From positions 1 through 37,728 of the IMG/VR virus record IMGVR_UViG_3300000268_000001: a stretch of 37,728 bases of DNA. One strand, written 5' to 3'. This document shows, in pieces, positions 1-7,539 of this stretch. Every line of letters begins with the position of its first letter. The first letter of the stretch is position 1. Made by a program: the position numbers and the translations under genes. The stretch is from a virus. Under the pieces are notes generated by a model. It had not been told where the DNA came from. It made no database searches and saw nothing but the letters and a program-made list of their open reading frames with translations.

Positions 1-99
1 CGGAAGATGTGCCGATGTTGACAATCGACAAATCAAAGGTGCTACCAACAGTAGCGTTAGGGACAGCAGCGTCGATTGCAGTGCCCAAAGGCAGCGTGT
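1..99. repeat. 99-bp terminal direct repeat, left copy
   Basis: These 99 bases are identical to the last 99 bases of the window. The 135-residue gene reads in frame through the join when the two copies are merged, which is what a circular contig with an assembler overlap looks like. A genuine short terminal repeat is possible but less likely, because the repeat sits in the middle of a gene. Confidence 0.95.
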
Positions 100-271
100 A
101 AGTTGCAGCAGATGTCGATGGGTTAGCCACCAACATTTGATTGCAAATTTGTGCTGCTGTCAGGGTTGCTGTAGCCGTAGCTGTCTGAGGGGCGGCCATT
201 GCGCCCATGATAGTTTCTGCGCGGTTGCCTGCACCAACTTGGTAACCGCCTGCGCCGTTAGGGAGAGCCAT
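1..271 (-). CDS. Putative virion/decoration-type protein (5' two thirds; continues at 37629-37493)
   Basis: The first 90 codons of a 135-residue protein that is cut by the window edge; merging the terminal repeat gives 408 bases in one open frame ending at 37493. The start is the ATG at 271, with AAGGAA about 8 bases upstream, directly after the hairpin that follows the coat gene. The protein is small, rich in Ala, Thr, Gly and Val with little charge, and ends in a beta-rich segment (TSQLFRFRKTGDGTYVVYRL). I do not recognise a named family. Its position right after the coat protein, with its own ribosome site and flanked by hairpins, suggests an abundant capsid accessory or decoration protein; that is inference from location only. 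Confidence 0.8.
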   Translation of the reverse strand, partial: MALPNGAGGYQVGAGNRAETIMGAMAAPQTATATATLTAAQICNQMLVANPSTSAATYTLPLGTAIDAAVPNATVGSTFDLSIVNIGTSS

Positions 272-306
272 GATAATTTCCTTAAAAAAGATTAAAACGA
301 ATGAAA

Positions 307-322
307 GGGGGCCGAAGCCCCC
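307..322 (-). terminator. UUCG-capped hairpin after coat gene
   Basis: Read on the minus strand this is GGGGGC-TTCG-GCCCCC, a six-pair GC stem closed by a UUCG tetraloop, followed by TTTCATT. It starts 8 bases past the coat protein stop. The T tract is short, so it may act as a partial terminator or as a 3' mRNA-stabilising hairpin. Confidence 0.7.
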
Positions 323-330
323 GTTTCAAT

Positions 331-1542
331 TTAGCCCCACATCCGGACGGCCATTTGTGGACGAATCGTGCTGTAGCCGTACAGAACGTCAATACGGCAA
401 GGCAGGCGGTCGTTGTTGATGTCGTACTGACGCACAACACGCAAGCTGATACCGTTGTGGACTGCGCGGGCAGCCATGTCAACACCTTGTGGCAACAGCA
501 AGTCAGCAGTTGCGAAGGTGATGGCATCTTTGTGGTACACCAAGTTCTGAGCGTACTGAGTAGATGCAGCGCCCACGAAAGTCACAGTTGCGCCAGTTGC
601 AGGCAGCACGTCCACAGTAGCCAACGCATTGTTAGCAGAGTACATAGGTGCAACAGTCACAGTCCAAGTGCCAGACGATGCGGTAGCGTCAGCCAAAGCA
701 ACGAACTGGAACAACGAACCAGTGGACTCACGGGTTTGTGGGTTGACAGCGTTACAAGCGCTGATTGTGAACACGTCACCAGCTTTGATGGTGGTAGACA
801 CAGAGCCTTGCTCCAACAAAATGGTAGTAGCACCTTCGGCAGTAACGCCTGGGGTCTTAACCAATGTTGACGCAGTTGCGCTACGTGAACCAGTGGTGTG
901 CTGTTTGATCGACTGAGACATGTTGATCTCGTCAAAGCCCAACACGCCAGTGCCCATCATGCCGTTCTTGAATTGCTTGCTGATGGTGTCGGTGGGGTTA
1001 AACAAACCTTTCATGCCTTCAACCAAGCCAGCGTTAGCAGCAGGGTTTACGGTAGCGTAACGTGGGGACATCACAGCAGCGTTCTCGTTCAGCTTCTGCT
1101 GGGCTTGCAACAGCACCAAAGAGGTGGAAGGAGTAGTGCCAGGAGTACCAACGGTGTTACCGATAGTTTTGTAGCAGTTAGCCACATCAGCGTCGATGGA
1201 CGATGCCAACTGGCTGATACGAGGCTTCAACACACGCTCTGCGAAGTCATCCAATTGCATGGTCAATTCAGCAGATGTGAAGTTGACACCGATGTGCTTT
1301 TGGTTGTTCACAGTCAAAGTGGTGAACTGTTCGTTGTCGTCCTGAACTTGCAGGGCAGCACCGTCAGTTACCAGAGCGCGGTCGGGCAAACGGATACGCA
1401 GTGTAGAGCCGATCTTTGCGCCTTCAACAGCGAAAGAATCGTCATACTGACGGTTCACGTTACGGGTGATCACCAGGTTGTTCTCGAGGATTTCGAGAGC
1501 TTTGCGGGTGATCATGTCAATGGTCAGAATACTGTTAGACAT
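331..1542 (-). CDS. Major capsid (coat) protein, P22 gp5 family
   Basis: A 403-residue protein, close to the 430 residues of P22 gp5. The N-terminus (ITRKALEILENNLVITRNVN near residues 11-30) and the C-terminal RIDVLYGYSTIRPQMAVRMW pattern are hallmarks of the P22 coat family, an HK97-fold shell protein with an inserted domain. The middle (about 210-330) is Thr/Ala-rich and beta-like, as expected for the insertion domain. AAAGGA lies 7 bases before the ATG. It follows the scaffold gene by 18 bases, the same order as P22 genes 8 and 5, and is closed by a UUCG hairpin. The family is clear; the T number and exact domain limits are not visible from sequence. Confidence 0.93.
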   Translation of the reverse strand: MSNSILTIDMITRKALEILENNLVITRNVNRQYDDSFAVEGAKIGSTLRIRLPDRALVTDGAALQVQDDNEQFTTLTVNNQKHIGVNFTSAELTMQLDDFAERVLKPRISQLASSIDADVANCYKTIGNTVGTPGTTPSTSLVLLQAQQKLNENAAVMSPRYATVNPAANAGLVEGMKGLFNPTDTISKQFKNGMMGTGVLGFDEINMSQSIKQHTTGSRSATASTLVKTPGVTAEGATTILLEQGSVSTTIKAGDVFTISACNAVNPQTRESTGSLFQFVALADATASSGTWTVTVAPMYSANNALATVDVLPATGATVTFVGAASTQYAQNLVYHKDAITFATADLLLPQGVDMAARAVHNGISLRVVRQYDINNDRLPCRIDVLYGYSTIRPQMAVRMWG

Positions 1543-1560
1543 GATAGTCCTTTCAAAAAA

Positions 1561-2340
1561 TTAGCGGTTGCGTTGCGCTTCGTACTTTTTCATCTGGCGT
1601 GCGCGTTCAGCTTCGATCCACTGCGAGGTTGTCATGGACTTGATTGACCTAGGGTCAGTCGTGTCATGGCTCGGTGAACCGCTTGAACGTGCTGTTACCG
1701 GACTAATCGGTGCTGGCGCGTTTGAAGTTTTTTTGACCGGAGGATCGGAGGCCAATCTGGCTTCAATCTTTCCAATCTCTTTTGCCTGCATGAAAGGCGA
1801 CAATTTGGAAATTCGAGTAGCTTCTTTGACGTTTGAGCCTAGGTAGTAAGCTACTTCGGGGCCAACGTCAGATTCGTAGATCGCTTCAGCCATGACCTCG
1901 GTGATGGGCACGTTAGGGTTACGGGCTACCTGATCGTAGTCGTCGTATTTGTCCCTGACCTTTTCCTCACTGTCGGCGTAAGCCTCCATGATCTCAGCTT
2001 GTTGCTTTGCGGCATCTCGTTGGGCGACAAGTTCTTGGGCCTTCTGAAGAGCTAATGCTTGCGCATATTCTTCAGGGTCGTTGAAGTTGTCTGCAACGGG
2101 TGGCGTAGACCGTAAGGTCTGCGTTTCAGCCTGCTTGGCAGCTTGATCTCTTTCCCATTTGCGCTGTTCTCTTGCGAGGCGCTTACCGATCATCGCGTCG
2201 ATTTCAGCTTGCGTATAAGTTTTTTCCGCTGGCTGTTCTGTCTGCTCTGTCGATACTTCCGGCGTATTAACTTCGGGTTCAGGGGCAGCCGTTGCTTCCT
2301 GTTCCGGCGCGGGTGCTTCCGCTAAGACTTCATTGTCCAT
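1561..2340 (-). CDS. Scaffolding protein (P22 gp8-like)
   Basis: A 259-residue, highly charged and mostly helical protein immediately upstream of the coat gene. Residues 1-40 are acidic and Pro/Glu-rich, 45-125 are Lys/Arg/Glu/Gln-rich with coiled-coil character (AEIDAMIGKRLAREQRKWER), and the tail (about 235-259) is a basic helix (QWIEAERARQMKKYEAQRN). In P22 a basic C-terminal helical hairpin of gp8 binds coat protein; the layout here is the same. Scaffolds diverge too fast for a firm family call, so the assignment rests on composition, size (P22 303 residues) and position between virion genes and coat. AGGAT precedes the ATG. Confidence 0.8.
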   Translation of the reverse strand: MDNEVLAEAPAPEQEATAAPEPEVNTPEVSTEQTEQPAEKTYTQAEIDAMIGKRLAREQRKWERDQAAKQAETQTLRSTPPVADNFNDPEEYAQALALQKAQELVAQRDAAKQQAEIMEAYADSEEKVRDKYDDYDQVARNPNVPITEVMAEAIYESDVGPEVAYYLGSNVKEATRISKLSPFMQAKEIGKIEARLASDPPVKKTSNAPAPISPVTARSSGSPSHDTTDPRSIKSMTTSQWIEAERARQMKKYEAQRNR

Positions 2341-2394
2341 TTTGAATCCTAAGATTCCCTGGTCATCTGGGCCAGTACAGTTTTGCGAAATATA

Positions 2395-2685
2395 TCACGG
2401 TTTTTCAGGCCATGCTTCAAAAAATCGGGCATCTGCCACATTTGCAGGCAGATCGCGCAATGTCTGGCGGTAAACGGCCCAGACTGCTTTGTCACCGGCA
2501 AAGTCGGGCAGTTGGGTGTAATCGCACCCAGACAGCAACAAATTGCGCTTGCCGCGCAAGGCATTCATAGCGCGTTGCTTGTTTGCCTCAATTTCTTCAG
2601 CCGTCAGATCAACCACGGCCAACTGAGTTGGGTCAGCGGAAAAGTCTACATATACGAGCTTCTGGGTCAGTGCATTATGTTCCAT
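2395..2685 (-). CDS. Tail-fibre assembly chaperone, Phage_tail_APC-like (copy 2)
   Basis: A 96-residue protein whose second half carries the conserved pattern of phage tail assembly chaperone proteins: KRNLLLSGCDYTQLPD (residues 46-61) followed by WAVYRQTLRDLPANV (69-83). The family assists folding or trimerisation of adhesins and is typically encoded directly after the fibre it serves. It follows a longer paralogue by only 3 bases, and that paralogue's final codons supply a GGAG ribosome site for this gene. Two chaperones in tandem after one adhesin is unusual. Confidence 0.7.
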   Translation of the reverse strand: MEHNALTQKLVYVDFSADPTQLAVVDLTAEEIEANKQRAMNALRGKRNLLLSGCDYTQLPDFAGDKAVWAVYRQTLRDLPANVADARFFEAWPEKP

Positions 2686-2688
2686 GTT

Positions 2689-3141
2689 TTACTCCGGTTG
2701 GGTTGGCCAAGTAACAGACCAAGGGAACCCAGGTTGGGCGGTGACATCACGCAGCGCTTGGCAATAGTCGATCCATTGCTGCGTGGGGGCCATGTCAGAC
2801 CGAAAGCGCCAGTCTGTCTTGGCCAGTTTACCGTTGCGGGAATCACGAACTTCAACTGCTTGTCGCTCGTCTTGCTCGGCAATTTCTTCTTGGCTTTTAG
2901 CAAGAACATCCCACAGCACAATCCACTCACCATTAACAAGTTCTGGCAAACCACGCTTGACAGCGTAGGAAAAACGATCTGTATCAGGCCGCGCATTTTC
3001 CAATACGGGATACACGCCAAATTCAGCAAGCAACTCATTGCTCAAAACCAGAGGGAATGAGGTGCTTGGGTTTTCTTGTCGCAAGTCTTGAATAGTATAT
3101 GGAAATCTTTGACCGCCATCGTTGCTGATTTTTATATACAT
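2689..3141 (-). CDS. Tail-fibre assembly chaperone, Phage_tail_APC-like (copy 1)
   Basis: A 150-residue protein. The N-terminal part (MYIKISNDGGQRFPYTIQDL, residues 1-20, then ENPSTSFP) is a typical opening domain of fibre-assembly proteins, and the C-terminal part (about 98-150) contains RNGKLAKTDWRF and WIDYCQALRDVTAQPGFPW, the APC signature, ending VTWPTQPE. It starts one base after the stop of the glycine-rich adhesin, so it most likely services that adhesin. The adhesin's own 3' end (GGAGTAAG) provides the ribosome site. Biochemical action on a specific fibre is inferred from position. Confidence 0.75.
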   Translation of the reverse strand: MYIKISNDGGQRFPYTIQDLRQENPSTSFPLVLSNELLAEFGVYPVLENARPDTDRFSYAVKRGLPELVNGEWIVLWDVLAKSQEEIAEQDERQAVEVRDSRNGKLAKTDWRFRSDMAPTQQWIDYCQALRDVTAQPGFPWSVTWPTQPE

Positions 3142-4638
3142 TTAACTTACTCCAATTGTAAAAGAAGCCATAGTTTGTACGGCAATCGACCGGGTATTGT
3201 CAACAAGTACATTTGCAGGCGGTGGTACATCGTATATTCTAAACCGCATAAACAATTGTCGGGAGGTGTCACCGTTTTCCCCGGTAAACACTGCCGAGGG
3301 TTCCGAAGCGCCCGCAACGGTAACGCCATCGTCAAACTCCATATCTCCGGATACTATTTGTGAAGAATCAGAGGCAAAAACACCAAAAACTATGGAGTTT
3401 GGTGTGGAAACAGTTTGAGTTTGGCTTGCTTGAGCAGTAGCCGAATATACAATAGTAGCGCCGCTTACACTCACAGACGACACAACACCAGATGACTTTC
3501 TAAATAAAATCATTTCTGCTGATTGTGCAGTTCCTGTGGTCATGGTAACGGTAGCCCCTGCGTCACCAGATTGAATAATTCTGTACCAGCAGGTTAATAC
3601 GGGCAAATTTGCCTGTTGGTTTACAATTCGCGTCCAGCCAGATGGATCGCTTTGTGTTCCCGTAGTTTCACTCATATTTGACAGCACCGCCAAATCGCCA
3701 ACTGCTGCTGAACCTGGAATTGTAATGGTATTGGCAGATGATTGAGTTTCAATAACTGTTGTTAAAACGCGGCTCATCCACACATCTGTAGACGGAAAAG
3801 AACGTGAACTCCCTGGCCAAACAATTCTGACAAAACCTGCGCCGCCGCGACTGCCTTCAGTAATGTTGTCAGCCCCGCCCCCTCCAGCCCCGTAATTGTT
3901 GGAAACACCGCCGGGATCAGCGCCGGTAACCGCATTCGGACCCAATGCGCCGTCTCCGTAACTTCCCCCGGTAGCGGAAGCACCATCAACTATATTCCCG
4001 TTTCCACCTACACCGTTTGGCCCAAGACCAAACGCGCTGACGCCCCCGCCGGAACCCGCCGCATCGCTGTCACCACCACCACCGCCCCCGCCGCCGCCAC
4101 CGCCAGCGCCGTTAGTGCCGCTAATGCTTGCTCCACTACCACCGTCCCCACCGTTTCCAGAATAACCACCTGCCCCACCGCCGCCGCCACACTCCGTTGC
4201 GGCGGGATTGGCGCATGTGCCACCGTCACCACCGCCAACAGACCCACCAATGGTTGTACTTGTGCCGTTTTTAGCGCCTGACCCAGATGTTGTGCCCCCA
4301 CCGCCGCCCGCAGCCTCAAGCAAAACCGTAGCGCCTCGCGCAATTCTAGTAAATGGTCCAGCAACTCCCGTTGAGCCAGGAAGGCCACCAAGCCCCGTAG
4401 TAATTGTTAAAGTCTCGCCGGGAGTTACAGCCAAGTTATTGTAGTAACGAAGATCACCCCCGCTACCACCCGAACCCCCACTGGCAGACTCTGACCCACC
4501 ACCACCCGCCCCGACACAAACAGCAGAAACAGAAGTTACACCGCTTGGTACAACCCAGCTACCACTAGCAGTAAAAACAACTTCTTGTTGGCCGGCGGTG
4601 CTGCTACCGCCAGCACCTTGAATGCTGTGGAATAACAT
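3142..4638 (-). CDS. Glycine-rich receptor-binding adhesin (poly-Gly domain plus C-terminal beta domain)
   Basis: A 498-residue protein in two parts. Residues about 18-275 form a glycine-rich domain that opens with VVFTASGSWVVPSGVTSVSA, contains many GGGG blocks and an 11-Gly run, and closes with GAGFVRIVWPG. This is the pattern of the glycine-rich domain seen in phage adhesins, where Gly runs pack as polyglycine-II helices (S16 gp38 is the structural reference). Residues about 285-498 are a Ser/Thr-rich beta domain. It starts on the last base of the upstream gene's stop (TAATG) and is followed by two assembly chaperones. It is likely the host-range determinant, or one of two along with the tailspike; attachment to the virion is inferred. 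Confidence 0.75.
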   Translation of the reverse strand: MLFHSIQGAGGSSTAGQQEVVFTASGSWVVPSGVTSVSAVCVGAGGGGSESASGGSGGSGGDLRYYNNLAVTPGETLTITTGLGGLPGSTGVAGPFTRIARGATVLLEAAGGGGGTTSGSGAKNGTSTTIGGSVGGGDGGTCANPAATECGGGGGAGGYSGNGGDGGSGASISGTNGAGGGGGGGGGGGDSDAAGSGGGVSAFGLGPNGVGGNGNIVDGASATGGSYGDGALGPNAVTGADPGGVSNNYGAGGGGADNITEGSRGGAGFVRIVWPGSSRSFPSTDVWMSRVLTTVIETQSSANTITIPGSAAVGDLAVLSNMSETTGTQSDPSGWTRIVNQQANLPVLTCWYRIIQSGDAGATVTMTTGTAQSAEMILFRKSSGVVSSVSVSGATIVYSATAQASQTQTVSTPNSIVFGVFASDSSQIVSGDMEFDDGVTVAGASEPSAVFTGENGDTSRQLFMRFRIYDVPPPANVLVDNTRSIAVQTMASFTIGVS

Positions 4639-5045
4639 TATGCGTTCCCGACAAGTGCGGCATATACAACGCTACCAACTTCCCAAACCGAAACCACGGT
4701 ATAGCCGGTGGTTGAAAGGGTGGGGGCAACACCGCCGTTGTTTACAAAGGTTGCGTTCCACGTTGTAATCGTGCCAGCAGTTCCATCATTAACCATCAAC
4801 GTAATTGCCTCGCCGTTTACCATGTTTGTAAAGGTCAGCGTTCTTCCTGTGGAGGTCAAAGTCAAAGTTTGGATTGATCCGTTGCCGGGGTCAATATCAA
4901 CCGTAGAACCATCAGTCAGAGCAAAAATGTCTTCTGTGATTGTTCCAATAATCACCGGGTCGGTTAATGTTTTGTTTGTGACCGTGTTTGTACTGGTTTC
5001 AGTCAGGACGTTGGTCGGGGTAATGATGTTGGATAGGATTGCCAT
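4638..5045 (-). CDS. Short fibre-like virion protein
   Basis: A 135-residue protein with no charged stretches and many Thr, Val and Asn residues. It has a TVTNKTLTDPVIIGTI segment near residues 20-35, then DIDPGNGSIQTLTLT and a GEAITLMVNDGTAGTITTW region near 77-95. The NKTLT block also occurs in the neighbouring 733-residue fibre (near its residue 525), so the two share a module. The family is common in phage fibre regions but has no established activity. GGAG lies ahead of the ATG, within a leftover chaperone-like 3' end. It probably forms part of the same fibre or adhesin complex as the gene it overlaps by one base. Confidence 0.65.
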   Translation of the reverse strand: MAILSNIITPTNVLTETSTNTVTNKTLTDPVIIGTITEDIFALTDGSTVDIDPGNGSIQTLTLTSTGRTLTFTNMVNGEAITLMVNDGTAGTITTWNATFVNNGGVAPTLSTTGYTVVSVWEVGSVVYAALVGNA

Positions 5046-5048
5046 GTG

Positions 5049-5087
5049 TTACTCCGATTGTGTGGGCCATGAAATAACTAATGAAAT
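5049..5087 (-). pseudogene. Remnant 3' end of a tail-assembly chaperone gene
   Basis: After the stop of the 733-residue fibre gene a different frame reads MISLVISWPTQSE-stop. This matches the C-terminus of the intact chaperone at 2689-3141, which ends SVTWPTQPE. The DNA agrees too: about 28 bases ending in the next gene's ATG-G differ at only 4 positions from those at the intact gene's end. No upstream chaperone sequence precedes it. It looks like the scar left when a chaperone gene was lost or swapped by recombination, retained because its GGAGTAA serves as the ribosome site for the next gene. Confidence 0.5.
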
Positions 5088-7288
5088 CATGCCCAAGTTC
5101 CTACGCTTGTGTTGCTGCCTGATGTGCTAATTGGGTAGATTGAAAAGTAAGAGCCTATTGCCGAGGTGTAAGCGCCGCCTGGAGCAGCACTAAGCTGGTA
5201 TTGCGGAATAAGTGTGCCGCCAGCGTTAATTGACACGGTTCCACGAATCACAGGATAAACAGCTTGGGCTGCTGTTGCAATGGCAGCAGTAAGTACAGTA
5301 GCGGATGCTTGCTGGACATATAAATGGTATGCGGCAGAAGTGGTCGGGTTACCACTAACTGCACCTGTTGTCGAGGATTGAGTGATTATAGAATCGTAGG
5401 CAATGTTGTTTAAAGTTGCAGTGCCACCAAAAAGCGCACTAACGGTATGCGATGTTGTTCCAGCAGATTTAGTCAAGCAAAAAACAAGCTCAAAAGCATA
5501 AACCGTACTGCTGGACAAAGTAACCCCAACGCCCAGTATGCTTTGCGCCCCGGTTGCGTTAGAACCTGCTAGTGTTGAATTCAATCTGTAATACTGCATC
5601 CCTGGCGTAACGCCTCGCTCCAAGCCCTGAGGAGTAAAGTAAGAAACTTTTCCATCGTATTCAAATGTGCCAGCAGTTGCAGTTGTCAAAGATGACGATG
5701 TAATCTTTGGAACAGTCAGCGTTTTGTTGGTCAGTGTTTGTACGCCATCCAACGTCACTGCTGTGCCGCCTTGACCGCCAACTTGGGCGTAGACTTCCCA
5801 TGTTGCCCCGTCATACACAAACTGGACACTGACGCCTGAGAGATCGCACACAAGGTCTTGGGCCAAACCACCAATGGTTGAGCCATTGCGGCCCACGGTC
5901 AAATTATTTGTACCCCAAAAACTGCCCGCATCGGCAATGATTACTTGATTGCCAACCGAGGGCGTAGCTGGCAGCGTTACAGTAAACGAGCCGCCTGAAG
6001 TGTCGGCCAATATGCCTTGGTTGTTGGTGGCGGTGACAGGGGTTGTTGTGTAACTGTAAACCAAGCCACCAGATGACGCAACAGAAGAAACCCAAGTCGT
6101 GCCGTTGGAAGTCAGCACGTTGCCGTTTGTGCCTGGGGCCACCACTTGAACAGCAGATGTGCCGTTGCCCAAGATAACGTTATTGGCAGTCAAGCTGGTT
6201 GCACCAGTACCGCCAGATGCCACACCGATTGCAGAAGAAGCTGTTACTGTAGTAAATGCGCCTGCGGCTGGCGTTGCGCCGCCAATAGCTGGAGGGGCAG
6301 ACAAATCAAGCGTGCCGCCAAGAGTTAAGTTTCCGGCGCTTGTAACCGTGCCCGACAAACTTATACCATTGACAGTTCCTGTACCGCTGACAGATGTTAC
6401 TGTTCCCGTGCCGCCCACCGAAATGTATTCTACATCTGTAGCGCCGGTATTAACCGCCAATACCTTGCCAGCATTGCCAGCATAGGATGGCAAAATGCTA
6501 GACCGAGCGCCGGCAGCGGTTGTGGCGGCTGTACCGCCGTTGGCAACCGGCAAAGCCGTGCCGCTGTACGCAATCGCCAGCGTACCAGATGTAGTGATTG
6601 GATTACCACTGATTGACAAGAACGATGGGACTGTTGCATCCACGGATGTCACTGTGCCGCCACCGCCGCCGCCCGACGAGTTGATCGTTTGGTTTGGCCA
6701 TGAACCTGTAATGGTGACGTTTGTGCCAGCAACCAAGGCTGGTGTGGCCGTACCAGTACCGCCGTTGGCGACAGGCAACAAGCCCGTCACGCCGGTGGTC
6801 AAAGGCAAGCCGGTCAGGTTGGTGGCCGTGCCGCTAGAAGGTGTGCCCAACGCGCCGCCGTTGGTCAGGTAAGACCCAGCAGGCTGCTTGGCGTTAAACG
6901 TGTTCCAGTCAGCAGATGTCAAATAGCCATCGGCGCTTGTGGTGGCCGCAGGCAGGCTGATGACCGGAGCCGCACCGCCAGAAGACACAACAGGCGAGGT
7001 CGCCGTAACGCCGGTAACAGTGCCGGAGCCTTTGCCGTTAAACGTGTTCCAGTCGGCAGATGTCAGATAGCCGTTAGTGCTGGTATTGGCCGCAGCCATG
7101 CTGATGGCGGGTGTTGTGCCGCCGCTAGACACCACTGGCGCGGTTCCGGTAACCGCAGACACAGCAGTGCCGCGCAGGTTAGAAACACTTACTTTTTTGG
7201 TAGTGCCGCTTTGAACCAAGGGGACTTCTTCAGTCCCTGCCAGCGGGGTGGTGGCTGCTGGCAGTTGGGAAATTTTGACGTCTGCCAT
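5087..7288 (-). CDS. Long repetitive fibre protein
   Basis: A 733-residue protein, Gly/Thr/Ser/Ala-rich with very few charges. It opens with MADVKISQLPAATTPLAGTE, a common phage fibre start. Residues about 40-135 contain a tandem 48-residue duplication, each copy ending YLTSADWNTFN. Further on are several LPVANGGTG/GVASGGTG blocks (near 172, 245 and 355), typical of elongated trimeric fibre shafts. The C-terminal 180 residues (about 550-733) are a less repetitive beta domain that could be the tip. AAGGAG sits ahead of the ATG. It lies in the fibre cassette between portal and scaffold; whether it decorates the head or the tail cannot be told from sequence. Confidence 0.75.
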   Translation of the reverse strand: MADVKISQLPAATTPLAGTEEVPLVQSGTTKKVSVSNLRGTAVSAVTGTAPVVSSGGTTPAISMAAANTSTNGYLTSADWNTFNGKGSGTVTGVTATSPVVSSGGAAPVISLPAATTSADGYLTSADWNTFNAKQPAGSYLTNGGALGTPSSGTATNLTGLPLTTGVTGLLPVANGGTGTATPALVAGTNVTITGSWPNQTINSSGGGGGGTVTSVDATVPSFLSISGNPITTSGTLAIAYSGTALPVANGGTAATTAAGARSSILPSYAGNAGKVLAVNTGATDVEYISVGGTGTVTSVSGTGTVNGISLSGTVTSAGNLTLGGTLDLSAPPAIGGATPAAGAFTTVTASSAIGVASGGTGATSLTANNVILGNGTSAVQVVAPGTNGNVLTSNGTTWVSSVASSGGLVYSYTTTPVTATNNQGILADTSGGSFTVTLPATPSVGNQVIIADAGSFWGTNNLTVGRNGSTIGGLAQDLVCDLSGVSVQFVYDGATWEVYAQVGGQGGTAVTLDGVQTLTNKTLTVPKITSSSLTTATAGTFEYDGKVSYFTPQGLERGVTPGMQYYRLNSTLAGSNATGAQSILGVGVTLSSSTVYAFELVFCLTKSAGTTSHTVSALFGGTATLNNIAYDSIITQSSTTGAVSGNPTTSAAYHLYVQQASATVLTAAIATAAQAVYPVIRGTVSINAGGTLIPQYQLSAAPGGAYTSAIGSYFSIYPISTSGSNTSVGTWA

Positions 7289-7305
7289 TGCAGCTCCTTA
7301 AATGA

Positions 7306-7539
7306 TTAAGCCCACACCCTGTACGGGGTGTTGACCTCTACCGTGTACTCTTGAAACGCTGCACTTTCAGGCCCACGCAAGTTTACATGCCAACCAGAGA
7401 TAGCCGTCATGGTTGGCTCGTCATCAGTGCCGCCGGTGCGCTCATAGATTGTGCCGATAACATCAACACTGCCTTCATAGCCTTCCAGCGCCGCAGCAGC
7501 CTGTTCTTCGCTTGTGAATTTCAGGTAATAGTCGGTCAT
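7306..7539 (-). CDS. Small acidic fibre-cassette protein
   Basis: A 77-residue protein beginning MTDYYLKFTSEEQAAAALEG and ending in a beta-like stretch (EYTVEVNTPYRVWA). Its ATG overlaps the stop of the upstream fibre gene by 4 bases, so it is translationally coupled to it. Small acidic proteins in this position often accompany fibres, perhaps as assembly helpers, but I recognise no characterised family and assign no activity. Confidence 0.65.
   Translation of the reverse strand: MTDYYLKFTSEEQAAAALEGYEGSVDVIGTIYERTGGTDDEPTMTAISGWHVNLRGPESAAFQEYTVEVNTPYRVWA

Noticed and set aside
1-99. 99-bp ends as true short direct terminal repeats of a T7-like packaging system
   Set aside because: The repeat lies inside an intact gene, and 99 bases is a usual assembly k-mer overlap; real terminal repeats of T7-like phages are usually in non-coding DNA.
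301-1647. Long plus-strand ORFs (189 and 249 codons) opposite the coat gene
   Set aside because: They mirror the coat protein frame, have low-complexity His/Val/Ser-rich peptides and no ribosome sites; antisense shadows.
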